Origin: Hydrangea macrophylla
Taxonomy: Eukaryota; Streptophyta; Magnoliopsida; Cornales; Hydrangeaceae
Length of the DNA stretch: 64,000 nucleotides
Direction: 5' to 3'
NCBI GenBank assembly: GCA_033977485.1
Contig: CM066983.1
Location: forward strand, 60,445,010-60,509,009
The notes beneath the pieces are model-generated. The model did not search any database. It was not told the DNA's origin and was given only the letters and a program-made list of their open reading frames with translations. The translations under genes and the position numbers were made by a program. Shown here one piece after another: positions 37,340 to 49,314 of the stretch (position 1 is the stretch's first letter; each line of letters opens with the position of its first letter).

Positions 37340-37780
37340 CAAGTGCCACGTCAGCAAGCCACGTGTCAGTAAAAGACACGTGGCGTCTTCTGATTGGTTG
37401 GTCAAAGCTGACGTAGCGCTGACTGGATGCGCTGACTAGGCATGTAGTGGACACGTGGAAGCCTCTGATTGGTTGGTGGGTGCTAACGTGGTCGACACGT
37501 GGTCGGAGATGCCACGTGGCAGTCTGTGATAGGTCAATCAATGCTGACGTGGCATGTGACGTGGCAGTGACACGTGGCAGGTGATGCCACATGGCAGTCT
37601 GTGGTAGTGACACGTGGCAAATGCCGTGGCAGTTTGTGACACGTGTCAGATATTGATTGGGTGGTCAATGATAACGTGGCAAACACGTGGCATGCTCCCT
37701 GGACTGATGACTCAGCAGTCGTTGCCACGTGGCGGCTTCTGATTGGTGGGTCAACTGCTGAGTCAGCGCTGACTCAGCAC
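37340..37780. promoter_or_regulatory. G-box / CCAAT-N9-CCACG array in the U3 of the solo LTR
   Basis: Ten CACGTG cores lie between about 37359 and 37731. Three modules have the exact form CGTGG-N9-ATTGG (37379-37397, 37454-37472, 37728-37746); on the LTR sense strand each reads CCAAT-N9-CCACG. Two more differ by one base (37515-37533, 37642-37660). A 24-bp perfect palindrome centred on TGAGTCAGCGCTGACTCA is at 37756-37779. CCAAT-N9-CCACG is the ER stress response element form bound by NF-Y with bZIP factors. CACGTG is the bZIP/bHLH G-box. That these are functional is inference. Confidence 0.75.
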
Positions 37781-39446
37781 TGACTGTTGGGCTGCGCATG
37801 GGAAGGCGTGACGGGGTGCTGGTGGCGCGTGCAGCGCGTGCGGCAGTTTACGTTGGTCGTTGGAGGTCGGGCCGCCGGGATCTGGATCGTCAGGTCCAGA
37901 CGATGAGGATGGGTTTGGTGTGGTCCGGCGGGGGTCGCCGGAACAGCTGACGGAGTGTCTTCTTTGCAGCGGCGGCACGTGGGGAGTTTGGGCGGCGCGT
38001 GCGGCCTCTGTGGCAGTGGTTTGGTGGCGGGACCAGCGGCGTTGGCTCTGTCTTGGCCTGGGGGACCCACTGGATGGGGAGGTGAGATGCAGAAAGCTTT
38101 GTAAGGGTCTGTTTGGTTAGTTTTTTTAGAAACTGGGCAGTGGCTAAGGGCTGTTTGGTTTGAGCTCAGATCTTGGGCTTTCTGGGCGTTTTTGGAAGCT
38201 GTTTTTTGGAGGGTGGTTGGGTAATGGCCTGTTGATGGTGGGTTTTTGATGGTGGAGACAGTGGTGGTGTGGTGGTGGTGATGTTGTTGTAATTGTGGAG
38301 GTGCTTATTGATCAAGCAAAGCGTTGGGGAAAAATCCAGCCAAACAGAGCCTTGAGAGATGCGCAGCTGCTCCTCTTCTCCCTCGTCAGATGAAGCAAAT
38401 CGTTTGCTTTTATAAGCAAAACCTACATGGGCTCCGATCCTATGTAGGTGAGACACCGGTTGATCGGTGCAATTCTGATCTTGATCGTCCGATCGTTCAG
38501 GAACTTCGATTGTTATTTATTTTTTAACCGATCGTCCGATTTTTCTGATTCAAGAAGTTATGGACTCGTAATGTCGTCCTCTTTATATCAGTACGGTTGG
38601 ATCAGAGATCTTGAGCCGGGATATTGACATGTATGTCATTGTCGATGTTGATCGGGATGTTAAAACTTGAATCGAACACCGTTTCTTCTCCGATTGTCCG
38701 ATTAGACTGATTCAAGTCGCAGAATCTCTGTTTTTCTCTGTATTTCCTGCCAATCATGTCCAATCGGACTTCTGGTGCCTTTGGATTGACGATCGTGTCC
38801 TTTTTTCTCGATTTCGGTGCGCTGAAGCTTTCGATCGGAGACCGATTCTTCGTCGGTTATCAGAATTTGATGATTTGAAGTTTCGTGGCCGGTATTGATG
38901 CCTGTTGAGTCCTGGCATAATTGAATTTGGCCTTTGGTCATCCCAGACTCTGATATGTTGACTTTCAGTTCGAATCGGTCCTGATTATTAACCTCCGGGA
39001 AGTCCGGAATGCAGTACGTTTACATCTGGGGATCCTGGTTGGACTCCGAAGCTTTTTCTTTGATTTGCGTGCCTGGTGGGCCCCCCCTGCGACAATTATT
39101 TCTTTTTTTGGCAGGTCAAAATGAGGTGTCTACAGCTATTAATCTAGTACATTTGGCAGTGTGTTTTGTACACTAGTTTTGCCACAACTAATAAAAATGA
39201 TTTTTTTTATACAAAAGCAATTGATGTTGTACATTGGATTATGTTGTGCATTAGGATCGAAAAACAAGAAAAAAGTACAATAGTCAAAATTTGACAAAAG
39301 CCAAATCATATGCTATATTTGAGAAAGTAAATGACTTTCTCAAAATTTTGGCAACACAAATGGCCTTGCATTAGAGCACATATTTTGTACAACTTTCTTA
39401 AATTTTAGCTTTGATAGTGAATTTGACTCTAGCATTGGAGATGCTC

Positions 39447-39811
39447 TAAGTTGTGGTAATTTATATTGTTACCCACCCAGTAAAAATTAAATTTTAATCT
39501 TATTTTTTTGAGTTGTGTTGATCGCCTGTTGGTTCTTCGGTTCTAGCGCCCTGTCACGAGCGTTTCTTATTTCTCTCTCCTTCCCTCTCCCATTATTTTC
39601 TCTCTCTCTCTCTCTCTCTCTCTGTGCAACAAAAAAATCTCAGAATAGTGAAAAACCAAGCAGAGACCACCCAATCCCCAATACCCAGATTCTTCTCCTA
39701 TTGAAACCCTCCTTTGATTTTCGAGTCTCTCTCTAAAGAAAAAAACCCAAACCCTCAATTTCTCCAAAACCCCCAAACTTTAGAGCGAGAGAGAGAGAGA
39801 GAGAGGAGAAA
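39447..39811 (+). promoter_or_regulatory. Proximal promoter and 5' UTR of DELLA gene
   Basis: Unique sequence between the MITE end and the start codon. It has a (CT)n run at about 39599-39622 and a (GA)n run at 39786-39808 next to the ATG, both common in plant leaders. No clear TATA box was picked out. Context AAAATGA has A at -3. Confidence 0.55.
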
Positions 39812-41524
39812 ATGAAGCGAGGCTACCCTCCTCTTTCTTATTCAGACACCTCTAGCGGCGACGGAAGTGGAAGCTCCTCCGCTGGGGGTGACTGTTCCAA
39901 CGGAAAAGCTAAGATGTGGGAGGAAACTGAACAACAAGACGCCGGAGTGGACGAGCTTTTGGCCGTGTTGGGATATGAGGTCAAGTCCTGCGACATGGAC
40001 GAAGTGGCTCAAAAGATCGAACAGCTCGAGGAAGTTATGGGTAGCGTTCAGGAAGATGGGTTGTCTTATCTGGCTTCGGATACGGTTCATTCCAACCCAT
40101 CTGATCTCTTTTCCTGGCTTGAATCCATGATCGCCGAGCTCAACCCATCTGATCAAAATGATTCGTCTCTTCGTGTATTTGATTACGATCTCAAAGCTAT
40201 TCCGGGTAAGGCTGTTTATCCCCAAATTCAATCACAATCTAACAAGCGGTTGAAACCCACTGCTTCTTATTCTTCTTCTTCTTCTTCTTCTTCGATTGGA
40301 GTTAATAATTGGGGGCTTCAAAACGGGTCCACTACCCATCCTCCTCCTCCTGCTGTAATCGACTCGACTCGTCCTGTAATACTAGTTGACTCGCAAGAGA
40401 ACGGTATTCGACTCGTTCACATGCTCATGGCCTGTGCCGAGGCGGTTCAACAAGGCAACCTCAAACTGGGCGAAGCTCTGGTGAAGCAAATCGGGTTTCT
40501 CGCGGTCTCTCAGGCCGGAGCTATGAGAAAAGTGTCCACCTACTTCGCCGAAGCTCTGGCCCGACGAATCTACCGATTGTACCCAGAAAACCCACAGGAC
40601 TCAACCTTCTCTGACCTCCTCCAAATGCATTTCTACGAAACCTGTCCCTACCTCAAATTCGCCCATTTCACGGCCAATCAGGCAATCCTCGAAGCTTTTG
40701 CCGATAAAAAACACGTTCACGTGATCGATTTCAGTATGAAACAGGGTATGCAGTGGCCTGCTCTCATGCAGGCCCTAGCCCTCCGGCCAGGGGGCCCACC
40801 CACGTTCCGCTTAACCGGAATTGGGCCGCCTTCCCCTGACAACACCGACCATTTACAGGAAGTGGGTTGGAAGTTAGCTCAATTGGCCGATGCAATTCAG
40901 GTCGAGTTCGAGTACAGAGGATTCGTCGCTAGCAGTCTGGCCGATCTTGACGCTTCGATGCTGGATCTCCGGGAAGATGAGTCGGTAGCGGTGAACTCGG
41001 TTTTCGAGTTTCATCAGTTGTTGGCTCGGCCGGGTGCGATCGAGAAGGTGTTGTCGGCCGTGAAGGATATGAAACCGGAGATTTTGACGATGGTGGAGCA
41101 AGAAGCGAACCACAACGGACCGGTTTTCTTGGACCGGTTCACCGAGTCACTGCATTATTACTCGACTCTGTTCGACTCGTTGGAGGGTTGTGGTGGTGGT
41201 GGGCCGGCGTCGCCGGTTGCAGTGAGCAATCAGGACAAGGTCATGTCGGAGGTGTATTTGGGGAAGCAGATCTGTAACGTGGTGGCCTGTGAAGGGCCGG
41301 ACCGGGTCGAGCGGCACGAGACGTTGGCTCAGTGGAGAACCCGGTTTAAGTTGGCCGGGTTTGAACCGGTTCATTTGGGTTCAAATGCTTTCAAGCAAGC
41401 TAGTATGTTGTTGGCTCTGTTCAATGGTGGTGATGGGTACAAAGTTGAAGAGAACAGTGGTTGTTTGCTATTGGGTTGGCACACTCGCCCACTCATTGCT
41501 ACCTCGGCTTGGAAACTCAGCTAA
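39812..41524 (+). CDS. GAI: DELLA protein (GAI/RGA-type GRAS repressor of gibberellin signalling)
   Basis: 570 residues, no intron, usual for DELLA genes. The N-terminal regulatory part has DELLAVLGY (47-55), an LExLE-type IEQLE (69-73) and TVHSNPSDL (91-99), followed by a poly-Ser stretch (153-161). The GRAS part has the first leucine heptad region (about 198-255), VHVID (302-306), a second leucine region (about 346-380), RVER (498-501) and a complete SAW end (W556, W567). DELLA proteins sit in the nucleus, restrain growth through transcription factors such as PIFs, and are destroyed when GA-bound GID1 grips the DELLA/VHYNP region and recruits SCF-SLY1/GID2. Oddity: the VHYNP tyrosine is Ser94 (codon TCC). 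The frame is intact and ends in TAA/TAG-free sequence up to TAA at 41522-41524. The symbol means GAI/RGA family, not a specific orthologue. Confidence 0.97.
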   Translation: MKRGYPPLSYSDTSSGDGSGSSSAGGDCSNGKAKMWEETEQQDAGVDELLAVLGYEVKSCDMDEVAQKIEQLEEVMGSVQEDGLSYLASDTVHSNPSDLFSWLESMIAELNPSDQNDSSLRVFDYDLKAIPGKAVYPQIQSQSNKRLKPTASYSSSSSSSSIGVNNWGLQNGSTTHPPPPAVIDSTRPVILVDSQENGIRLVHMLMACAEAVQQGNLKLGEALVKQIGFLAVSQAGAMRKVSTYFAEALARRIYRLYPENPQDSTFSDLLQMHFYETCPYLKFAHFTANQAILEAFADKKHVHVIDFSMKQGMQWPALMQALALRPGGPPTFRLTGIGPPSPDNTDHLQEVGWKLAQLADAIQVEFEYRGFVASSLADLDASMLDLREDESVAVNSVFEFHQLLARPGAIEKVLSAVKDMKPEILTMVEQEANHNGPVFLDRFTESLHYYSTLFDSLEGCGGGGPASPVAVSNQDKVMSEVYLGKQICNVVACEGPDRVERHETLAQWRTRFKLAGFEPVHLGSNAFKQASMLLALFNGGDGYKVEENSGCLLLGWHTRPLIATSAWKLS

Positions 41525-41860
41525 CAACTGAGTCAACTCAGTTGAAAGTCCCTCTTATTGTTTGGGCCCACCAAACAGAAACCCTAATTCAGTGCTCTCT
41601 GATGAGCTGGGCTGTCCTAGTGAGAGTAGACCCACCACTCTCAAGTCTCTCTCTCTCTGTCTGTTTTTACTGTCCTCCCCCCCCCCCCCCCCCTTTATTT
41701 ACCTATCCTTTCTAGGTTTTATTTTTAGTTTTTTTTTTTTATTTGGGTGGAATCATTGTATTTTTTTTTTTGGGTGAATCTAAATGGTCAATGTGTATTT
41801 ACTACTATTTATATATATAGCTTTTCTATTAATAAAAAAAAGATAGGACTTTTTAGAATT
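41525..41860 (+). terminator. 3' UTR of DELLA gene with poly(A) signal
   Basis: Contains a CT run, a C-run at about 41675-41692, T-runs, and an AATAAA at 41831-41836 that could direct polyadenylation. The exact transcript end is not visible. Confidence 0.55.
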
Positions 41861-42113
41861 GGTGATTGTGTGGTGAAAGGTGATGGTTCAGAGTCTTCAG
41901 ACCAGCTGGCTGGCTTGTGAAGAATATAGTGGGGGTACATTTAAAAGTATCAATAGAGATTCTCTCTTTGGACCTTGTGTTTATATGTGTGTTTCCATAT
42001 TTGTTTCTGAAATTTTGGGTTTGGTTCAAAGGTGGAAACAACAAGAGGGATTCATAATAGGTGGTCTTTACACTACGTTGATTTCAAGTTTTTGGTACTC
42101 AAGCCTTAGGCTT

Positions 42114-42917
42114 AGTTTGGTCCCATGTGGCATTTTAAAAAAGAATTTATGAAATTTATTATTAAGGCTTAGTTTGGCCCCCACGTGGTGCTTCTCCTTT
42201 TTTAAAGCACAATTTAATGTTAATTCATTAGGTAACTAGTATATGAGCTTTGCAAAAATTGAACTTAGGGTTTTTTTGGAGGGAGCTTTTAAAAGCTCTA
42301 AAATGGAGCTTTTAAAAGCCCAAGGTTGCTTTTTGGTTTCATGATGTCTTTTTGAAGAGTAGTGTGCCACTTGTATAAAATTATCAAAGAACTTAGTAAT
42401 AAATTTCATAAGCTCCTTTTAAAAAGCCACATGGGGGCCAAACTAAGCCTAAGTTGTTTGATAATTTTATACAAGTGGCACACTATTCTTCAAAAAGATA
42501 TCATGAAATCAAAAAGTACTTTGAGCTTTTAAAAGCTCTCTCTTAAAAAGTCCTAAGTTCAATTTTTGCAAAGCTCATAAACTAGTTACCAAATGAATTA
42601 ATATGAAATTGTGCTTTAAAAAAGTAGAAGCACCAAAATGGGGGCCAAACTAAGCAATTTGGCTCCTGAGTGGCTTTTTAAAAGTAGTTTATAAATTTTA
42701 TTATTAAGTTATTTAATAATTCTGTACAAGTGATACGTTACTCTTCAAAAAATATCATAAAATTAAAAAGTAATCTTGAGCTTTTAAAAGCTCATTCCAA
42801 AAAAGCCCTAAGTTTAATTTTTTTCAAAGCTCATGAACTAATTACCAAATGAATTAACATGAAATTGTGGTTTAAAAAAGGAAAAACACTAAAATGGGGG
42901 CCAAACTAAGCCTTAGT
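42114..42917. repeat. Composite foldback MITE cluster
   Basis: The end motif GGCTTAGTTTGGCCCCCA occurs twice forwards (42115, mutated; 42162) and its complement three times (about 42431, 42637, 42897). Units between share GTACAAGTG, GAGCTTTTAAAAGCTC and AACTAGTTACC-type words. The first two halves fold back on each other, and the third unit is a direct copy of the second half. No ORF. Confidence 0.7.
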
Positions 42918-43022
42918 GTAGTTGGTAAAATGTTCTTCATGCCATGCTTATACTAGGGTTTGAATTTTGCCCCCTCCCCCCTGGGCTCTGACAGTTATGT
43001 CATCATATTAGACCACTACACC

Positions 43023-43463
43023 TAAGGGTGTACACGAGCAAAACTCGCAGTTCGTCTCAATAAAGGCTAGCATCGGTTCGGCTCGGCTCAGCTCGGCTTA
43101 CCTTGATAGAGCTCGTGTACATGTTTAATTAAGGTTTGTGAAAATGTTCGTTAATAGGCTTGATAAAGAGCATGTATATTGAGTTATATATATATATATA
43201 TATTTATTATAAAATTATATAATTTTAGAGAAAAATGACAAATCTCGTAAATAGACTTGATAAATGACCGATTTATTATTAAACTATTTAATTTTTAAGG
43301 GCACACGAAAAAGCTCATTGAAGAGCTTGCCAGAAATCGTGCGATCACTTGAAAACTCGACTCATTTAAACTCGTGAGAAAGCTAAAGCTCAACTCATTT
43401 AAACTCGTGAGAAAGCTTACGAATTACGAATACATGAACTTGACGTGATTTGTATACGCCCTA
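43023..43463. mobile_element. hAT-type MITE with 8-bp target duplication
   Basis: TAAGGGTGTACACG to CGTGATTTGTATACGCCCTA, flanked by exact ACTACACC (43015-43022 and 43464-43471). AGCTCG-rich interior and a TA microsatellite. No ORF. Confidence 0.88.
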
Positions 43464-43859
43464 ACTACACCAAATGATCACAAGGAAAAAAAGTTTATAT
43501 AGAAAGTGAGATTTATTTCAAGTCCGTGCCGTGTTAAAGGATTCCAAGAACCGGTCCTTTCAGTTTATACATTATTTTTGAAGAAAAATGGTTTAACTAT
43601 GAGAATGTTGTTTTAGACATTATCAAACAGGCTCTTTATATTTGTTTTTCTTCCAAGTCTCAATAAATTTTGAATGAATTGAGTCTTACCTTCTCATAGA
43701 TCTGCTGGTTTGAATGAATAGCATTTGAAATTTCAAGTTATTGGCACTTAAAAAACCCTAAGGCAATAAGATAAAAGAATCAAAGGAAATTAGATTTCTA
43801 GTCTTTCATACATTTCTATTTATACACGGAATGTTTGTGTACATATATATATATATATA

Positions 43860-44035
43860 AAAATTCTCTAAAGAAGACGCCCTCTCTTTATTAAAGAGAG
43901 GGTCTCTGTTTTGGCCGTCAGATCGTGTTCTCATTAATGACAGTGTTATCATTTCACAGTTTTTAAATACAATCCGATGGTCAAAACAGAAGCCCTCTAT
44001 TTAATAAAGAGAGAGCGTCCTCTTTAGAGAATTTT
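43860..44035. repeat. MITE with about 65-bp inverted arms
   Basis: Left arm AAAATTCTCTAAAGAAGACG and right-arm complement AAAATTCTCTAAAGAGGACG continue through CTCTCTTTATTAAA and CTGTTTTG. Flanked by TA-rich sequence, so the duplication cannot be read. The arms also contain a short internal hairpin. Confidence 0.75.
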
Positions 44036-47000
44036 CGTATATATATATTTGCAAATTTATCCATCGGTAATTTTTATCAACTAGTAAAAATTAGTGGATA
44101 CTTAGGTCATATTTATTTGCTAAACAAAGTTCCTATAAGGATTTGATTATTTGATTATAGATTTAACCATGACAACAAACCTAACATGTTCCTTCATAAT
44201 GCAACATATATAAATATTGAAATAGGCCATGTGATAAGGAAAGGCCCTAATTCGCTAAATAGTTAGAATAATATGATGTTTAGCCAAGTACAGATGAGTT
44301 CAAAGTTGATAAACATGAAATTATATAAAAAAAAATTTGAATTGGCATTGTCAGGGGAAGTGGGAGAATTGATGTATTTGATGATTCCAAAGCTAAGAAT
44401 TGTTTAAATATTTAACCCACAGAGGAAATGACTTGATCAAATAATTTTAATTAAATTTGAAATGACTTCACGTTCACTTCAGGTTACACAGATGGCTTAT
44501 CAATACAAAGAACATAATCGCAACTATCTATTATCTATAAGTGGGATGAAATTCCTTACCGTTAGACGCTCCCTTGATCTCCATGTGGCTTATTCATGGT
44601 AGTGATTAATTTTGATTTCAATTGCCTTCAAAGGTTTTTTTTTTTTTTTTTTTTAAATTTAAAATATGTAAGTACCACGGTATTGTGAATTTTTGAATGG
44701 AATATCTGTTTTATAGGCATTTCAAATTTAGTATTTTCCGGATATGGACAGGATCTCAGTGAGGTAATATAGGTCATATTAATCCTATGTCTCTCACAGT
44801 TTTTAAAGTCACAGTTTTTAAAGCCGTTTTTATTTATTTATTTTAATAACAGTGAGAGGCACATGAAGAGCACCGCGTAAGAAACTTTATTGAAGTCCTG
44901 TCCTTCATTTGTTACATTAATTTGATGGGACATTGGCTTTTATAGATATACTATTGAGGTCATTTTGTATAGAAATGTGAATTTAAATCAACAAAAGAAA
45001 AAAAGAAAAAAAAAAAGAGAAAGTGGAAGAATATTGGACTAGGTGATGTTATTTTGTGCTAAATTGTTTCTAAAATTTATTTGAAGTGTAATTGAATTCT
45101 ATTTTCCTTCTCCAAAAACCATGTAGGAAGTTCATGAAAATGATATTATATCTTTTTGTTTGCAAGTTGAATAATGCTATACTTTTCAAATTTGATTCTC
45201 AAATGATTTAACAGTTGTACTATATGTAACGATAGTGGTCAGTGGAACCACAAACTACTACATATGAAACAACTAGCAAAGCATTTGAGAATCATATTTC
45301 GAAAGCGTCTCATTACTCTTTTAAATTTGACATAGATCATTACCCTCTTTTTCATTTTTGTTGTAAGTGTCTTTTAATATGTTCTTTTACCATTCATTCC
45401 CTTTTGAAGGCTAAGCCAATGTATACCCTTGGGGTGACTAAGAGATGAAAGTGTATGTTTTCAATCTTAATGGCAAAAATAGAAACTATTTATGGGTAGT
45501 GATTTGATGTCAAAAAGCAAATAGCACTTTTTTTTTTGGTTGCTAATAGCACTAGTTAATTACAATGAGAACAGCTGTGGAAAGAAATCTTAGTTGAACC
45601 TTCCTTTTCTGCTTTTATCACAAAAAAAAAAAAAAAAAAAAAAAGAAAAAAAAGAAAGAAAAAAGAAAAAAAAAATCCTTTTCTGCACTAAACCCACAAT
45701 TCATTGGCTAGTAAAACCAGTTTGCAACTTCATTTCACTTTTATTTGCTTTTCACCTTATTACGGGATTGGGTATTTTAATTATAAAAGTAATATATAAT
45801 TGTGGAATTAGTTGGTAATTTACAGTGATTGCCTTTATCTGATGCTTACCTTTTGACCTTGTGCCAGATGAGAGATTGTGTCATGGAGATTTTCTTATTA
45901 ACGTAAAAAAATAAGAAATCAATAAATGTAATATTACTAGAAAAATTTAGTGGAAAATCCCATTCTACCAATGTTTGTTGTAATAGACCCATCAATTGGT
46001 ACTTCCCAATGATAGGCCCTATAATTGTAAATGTTGTTAGAGATTAGTCCAAGTTTTCCTATTATAGAATTATTATATGTCATTTCTACCCCTAACCTAT
46101 ATATACAGAACCGTATATATATATATATTTAATTCAGATTTAATGATTGAATCAGTTACCAAATCTGACCAAATCTTATCAAATCCCAATTGATATTGAT
46201 TTCAATATATATAGAAATTTTATCCTGATATTTTAGGATATTACTTTACAAAACGGTTACAAATGAATTTCACAATTTCTAATTCACAGTGTTGCATATT
46301 CAATCTAGATATCACATCATAAACGTGTCTTTCTGCGGGTATTGAATTTTACACTGCAAACAGTTCATTTTTATACTGTAATTGGTTTATTAGTGTGAAA
46401 TTTTACACTGCAACTGGTTTATTAGTGAAATTTTACACTGCAAAATTTCACTGCTTTCATTAAATCTGATTTTGACTTGCCATATATACACATTAATTCT
46501 GGTAGTTATGATAGCATTTTGACTTGCCAATATCTCATTTTGAATTAATGTCCCATAATTATAGTGCTTTCCGTTTTTTGTGTTTGTGCCATAATTCACG
46601 TTAGGTTTTGAAAAAAAAATTATTTCACCATTTCTAATTCACAGTGTATTGCATATTCAATCTAGATATCACATCAGAAACGAGTCTTTCTGCGGGTATT
46701 GAATTTTACACTACAAATAGTTCATTGTTATACTGTAACTGGTTTATTAGTGTGAAATTTTACACTGGAATTTCATTGTTATACAAATAATGCAGTTGTT
46801 ACAAGCAAATAACAAAATTCAATGAATTATCCCCTATAAATTTGTTACACCGTCAAGTTGCCCACTAATTCTCAGAACATCTTCTCTAGCTTCGTGTTAA
46901 AACAATGTCCAAGACCTTTCGTGAGTTTAGGAACTCGTGGATTAAATCGGCCCTGCACTGATTTGCATTGTAATCTGATGTGACTGGTGAATGTGAAAAG

Positions 47001-49309
47001 CTACATGGACAAAAGGAAGACATTAGTGTAAAATTTAACAAGTAGGAAATCCCAAAGTTGAACAATGAGATGTAGTCATAAGTCTCACACAATTACGTTG
47101 AACAATGAGATGTAGTCATAAGTCTCACACAATTACGTTTAGCGCTACGGCAAATTTTTCACCAATCAATCCATGTTTGATAATTACGTTGTAGTCATCA
47201 ACTTCACACTACATAACGACAATAATCTGAAGAGTAAATCAGAAGTGACGATGAACACGAGTGTTAAATTTCACACTTATATTAGGCTTACAACGACACA
47301 TCCTTGGAGAATCCCGTATTTTGCAGAAACCCAAAACGAGAAAACCAAAAACACAACATCCCAAAAAACCCTAATTTTGAAGTCTATGGTCTTAAAAACA
47401 TATAAAGATCAAGTAATATCAGAGAGTGTTTTGAAAACACATACACAAAAAAAAAAAAAAAAACCGAATCTACCATCGCGTGAGTGAATATCAGGATTTT
47501 TTTCTCAAATATTTACCCCTGATATACTGATTTTGATGAACAATTGTTTGATTGTGAATGATCCATAGTGTGAAAAACATGTCAACGATTTCAGACAATA
47601 GTGTTTATCTTTACACTTACCCTTCTTCTTCGACTTAATCTAGTCCGAGTCCCAAAACTTGCTTGAAGCTTCGATCGTCATCGTCGGAGTGGAGGTTGGT
47701 CGCCGGAGACCGAGAGGATAAGATTTTTTTCACGAAAGGCTGGAGACGATGATTTCTTATCTTCCATTTTTTATTTTTGAAAACCCTAAAATTTTGGGAT
47801 TGGAATCGCATATAATGAGGTCTCCATATTCCATAACTAATTTGGAGTAATTTATAGGAATGGGGAAGCCAAATTTGGTAGGTTTTATCATAATTTGAGG
47901 GGAAGGGTAGTTGTGTCCATGTTTTTACTAGTGGACTTTAGGCTGAGATGTTTCAAAGATTGGGTCAATTGTAAGAAAGGTCTAGTACTTAGGATTTTAG
48001 ACTAAATAACTCATATTACTACCGTGGTGGAAAATTAAATTACAGTAGTACTTGCATTGATAGAAAATGTATTATTATTGGTAGCACATCAAATTAATTG
48101 TTTAGTTATTATTATATTCGCAATAAGATTTTTGGAAAAACGGCCCATGATATATTTCAAAAATTAATTGGATGTTGACATAGCCGGCCAGCAAAAATTT
48201 AAATACATGGTGGGCTCCTTTGTTTTGGATGTTTCACAAATAATTATTTCAATGCTTTTGTTTTTAGGATTTGGTTATAGTTGAGTATCATTCTTAGTAT
48301 ATTTAAGACCATTTTATATGTAATTGGATACATTTTACATAGATTAAGATACATAATTTGCTTTTAATGCAACAAACCTGTAAGCTGGTTGGTATCTTTA
48401 TGGGGTAGGGTAAGAGTATAGTGGAGTAATCCCTGTGGGAGTTGTACAAACTTCCACTATTCTCCATGGTCCTCTATTTATACATAACAAAAGATTTTGT
48501 AATTTAAGAGTAAATACCCTTTAATTTGTTATGTTTGTATTTATGGTGAAAGAAAATAAATAAGGTAAGAAAATAAGAATAAAATTAAAAAATGGAAAGA
48601 AAAACCAGAATCCGTAGTGTTTTCCCATTAAATAAATTAAAATTAGAAGCAATAAGATTCTCCAAAATGGTTAAAAATCAAGGAAGATAAAATGGAATTG
48701 AAATATAATACTAAAGATATGTCTTGATTTTTCTTATTTGATTTTACTTCCCATTTTCTAAACTTTTTCTTGGTAACCAAATAAGGACAACTGCTTCTCT
48801 TTTGTGTGTGTGTGTGTTTTTTATTTTATTTTATTTTATTTTTCTTTTCTTTCACGAATAAAATACAGCCTAAGCAGCTCAATTTCAAAGTAGAAAATGG
48901 TAAACAACCCATTTCCAATCAAATTAGGCTTTTGTACTATTATATTTCAATCTTATCTTCTGAAAAAAAAAACAGTACACACTCACACACACGCACACAA
49001 AATATATATATATATATATACATATATTGAACCAAATAGGAATGGAGTTTGATTATGGTGCTATGTCCATTCTGAGATTTAAGCCAAGACAAGAGAGGAG
49101 CCAGATCACCTTTCCACATACACACAAACACACTAAGAGAAAAAAAATAAAAAAAATAGAAGGGGATATTGATATTCAAGTGTACTGACCAGCAGATGAG
49201 TGAATGAATGAAAAAGTGGGCAAGGGGGCCATATAAATCTATACAGACGAGACAACACTTGTATTATACAGTAATACACATATAATGCAATATATTCCAT
49301 TTGTGCGTA
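44036..49309. other. AT-rich intergenic DNA with small duplications
   Basis: No gene supported. Contents: poly-T at 44637-44654; poly-A near 45621-45675; a direct repeat of about 145 bp (46271-46412 and 46625-46770) with ATATTCAATCTAGATATCAC; an exact 40-bp tandem repeat (47057-47096, 47097-47136); GT, TTTTA and TA microsatellites at 48803-48842 and 49001-49024. The stretch 47640-47720 is GC-richer with GTCGCCGGAG, but no ORF extends through it. Confidence 0.55.
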
Positions 49310-49314
49310 GTAAT

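Larger units (their letters stand above)
35200..39134 (-). repeat. Solo LTR, Tat/Ogre-type, TSD GCTAT
   Basis: 3935 bases from TGTCGCGCCC to GGTGTCTACA, flanked by exact GCTAT at 35195-35199 and 39135-39139. On the minus strand it starts TGTAGACACC, like the Tat LTR at 11715, and shares the CAGAGTCGCCACCTAACG block. There is no internal sequence, so the rest was removed by LTR-LTR recombination. Its transcription would run leftwards, away from the DELLA gene. It is unusually rich in internal arrays, listed separately. Confidence 0.95.
35056..39446. mobile_element. PIF/Harbinger-type MITE, split by a solo LTR
   Basis: Perfect 15-bp inverted ends GAGCATCTCCAATGC (35056-35070) and its complement (39432-39446), flanked by TAA at 35053-35055 and 39447-39449. 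The TAA duplication fits PIF/Harbinger. Without the LTR and its target copy the MITE is about 450 bp. Its right end lies 366 bases before the DELLA start codon. Confidence 0.88.

Noticed and set aside
39515..39736. A 73-codon upstream frame before the DELLA gene
   Set aside because: Composition is dominated by the CT repeat, and there is no similarity to anything I know. It may lie partly outside the transcript.
45594..45700. Lysine-rich frame
   Set aside because: A poly-A tract translated, not a gene.
47640..47730. Possible gene start (GC-richer, GTCGCCGGAG)
   Set aside because: No open frame extends through it on either strand and no domain is readable.
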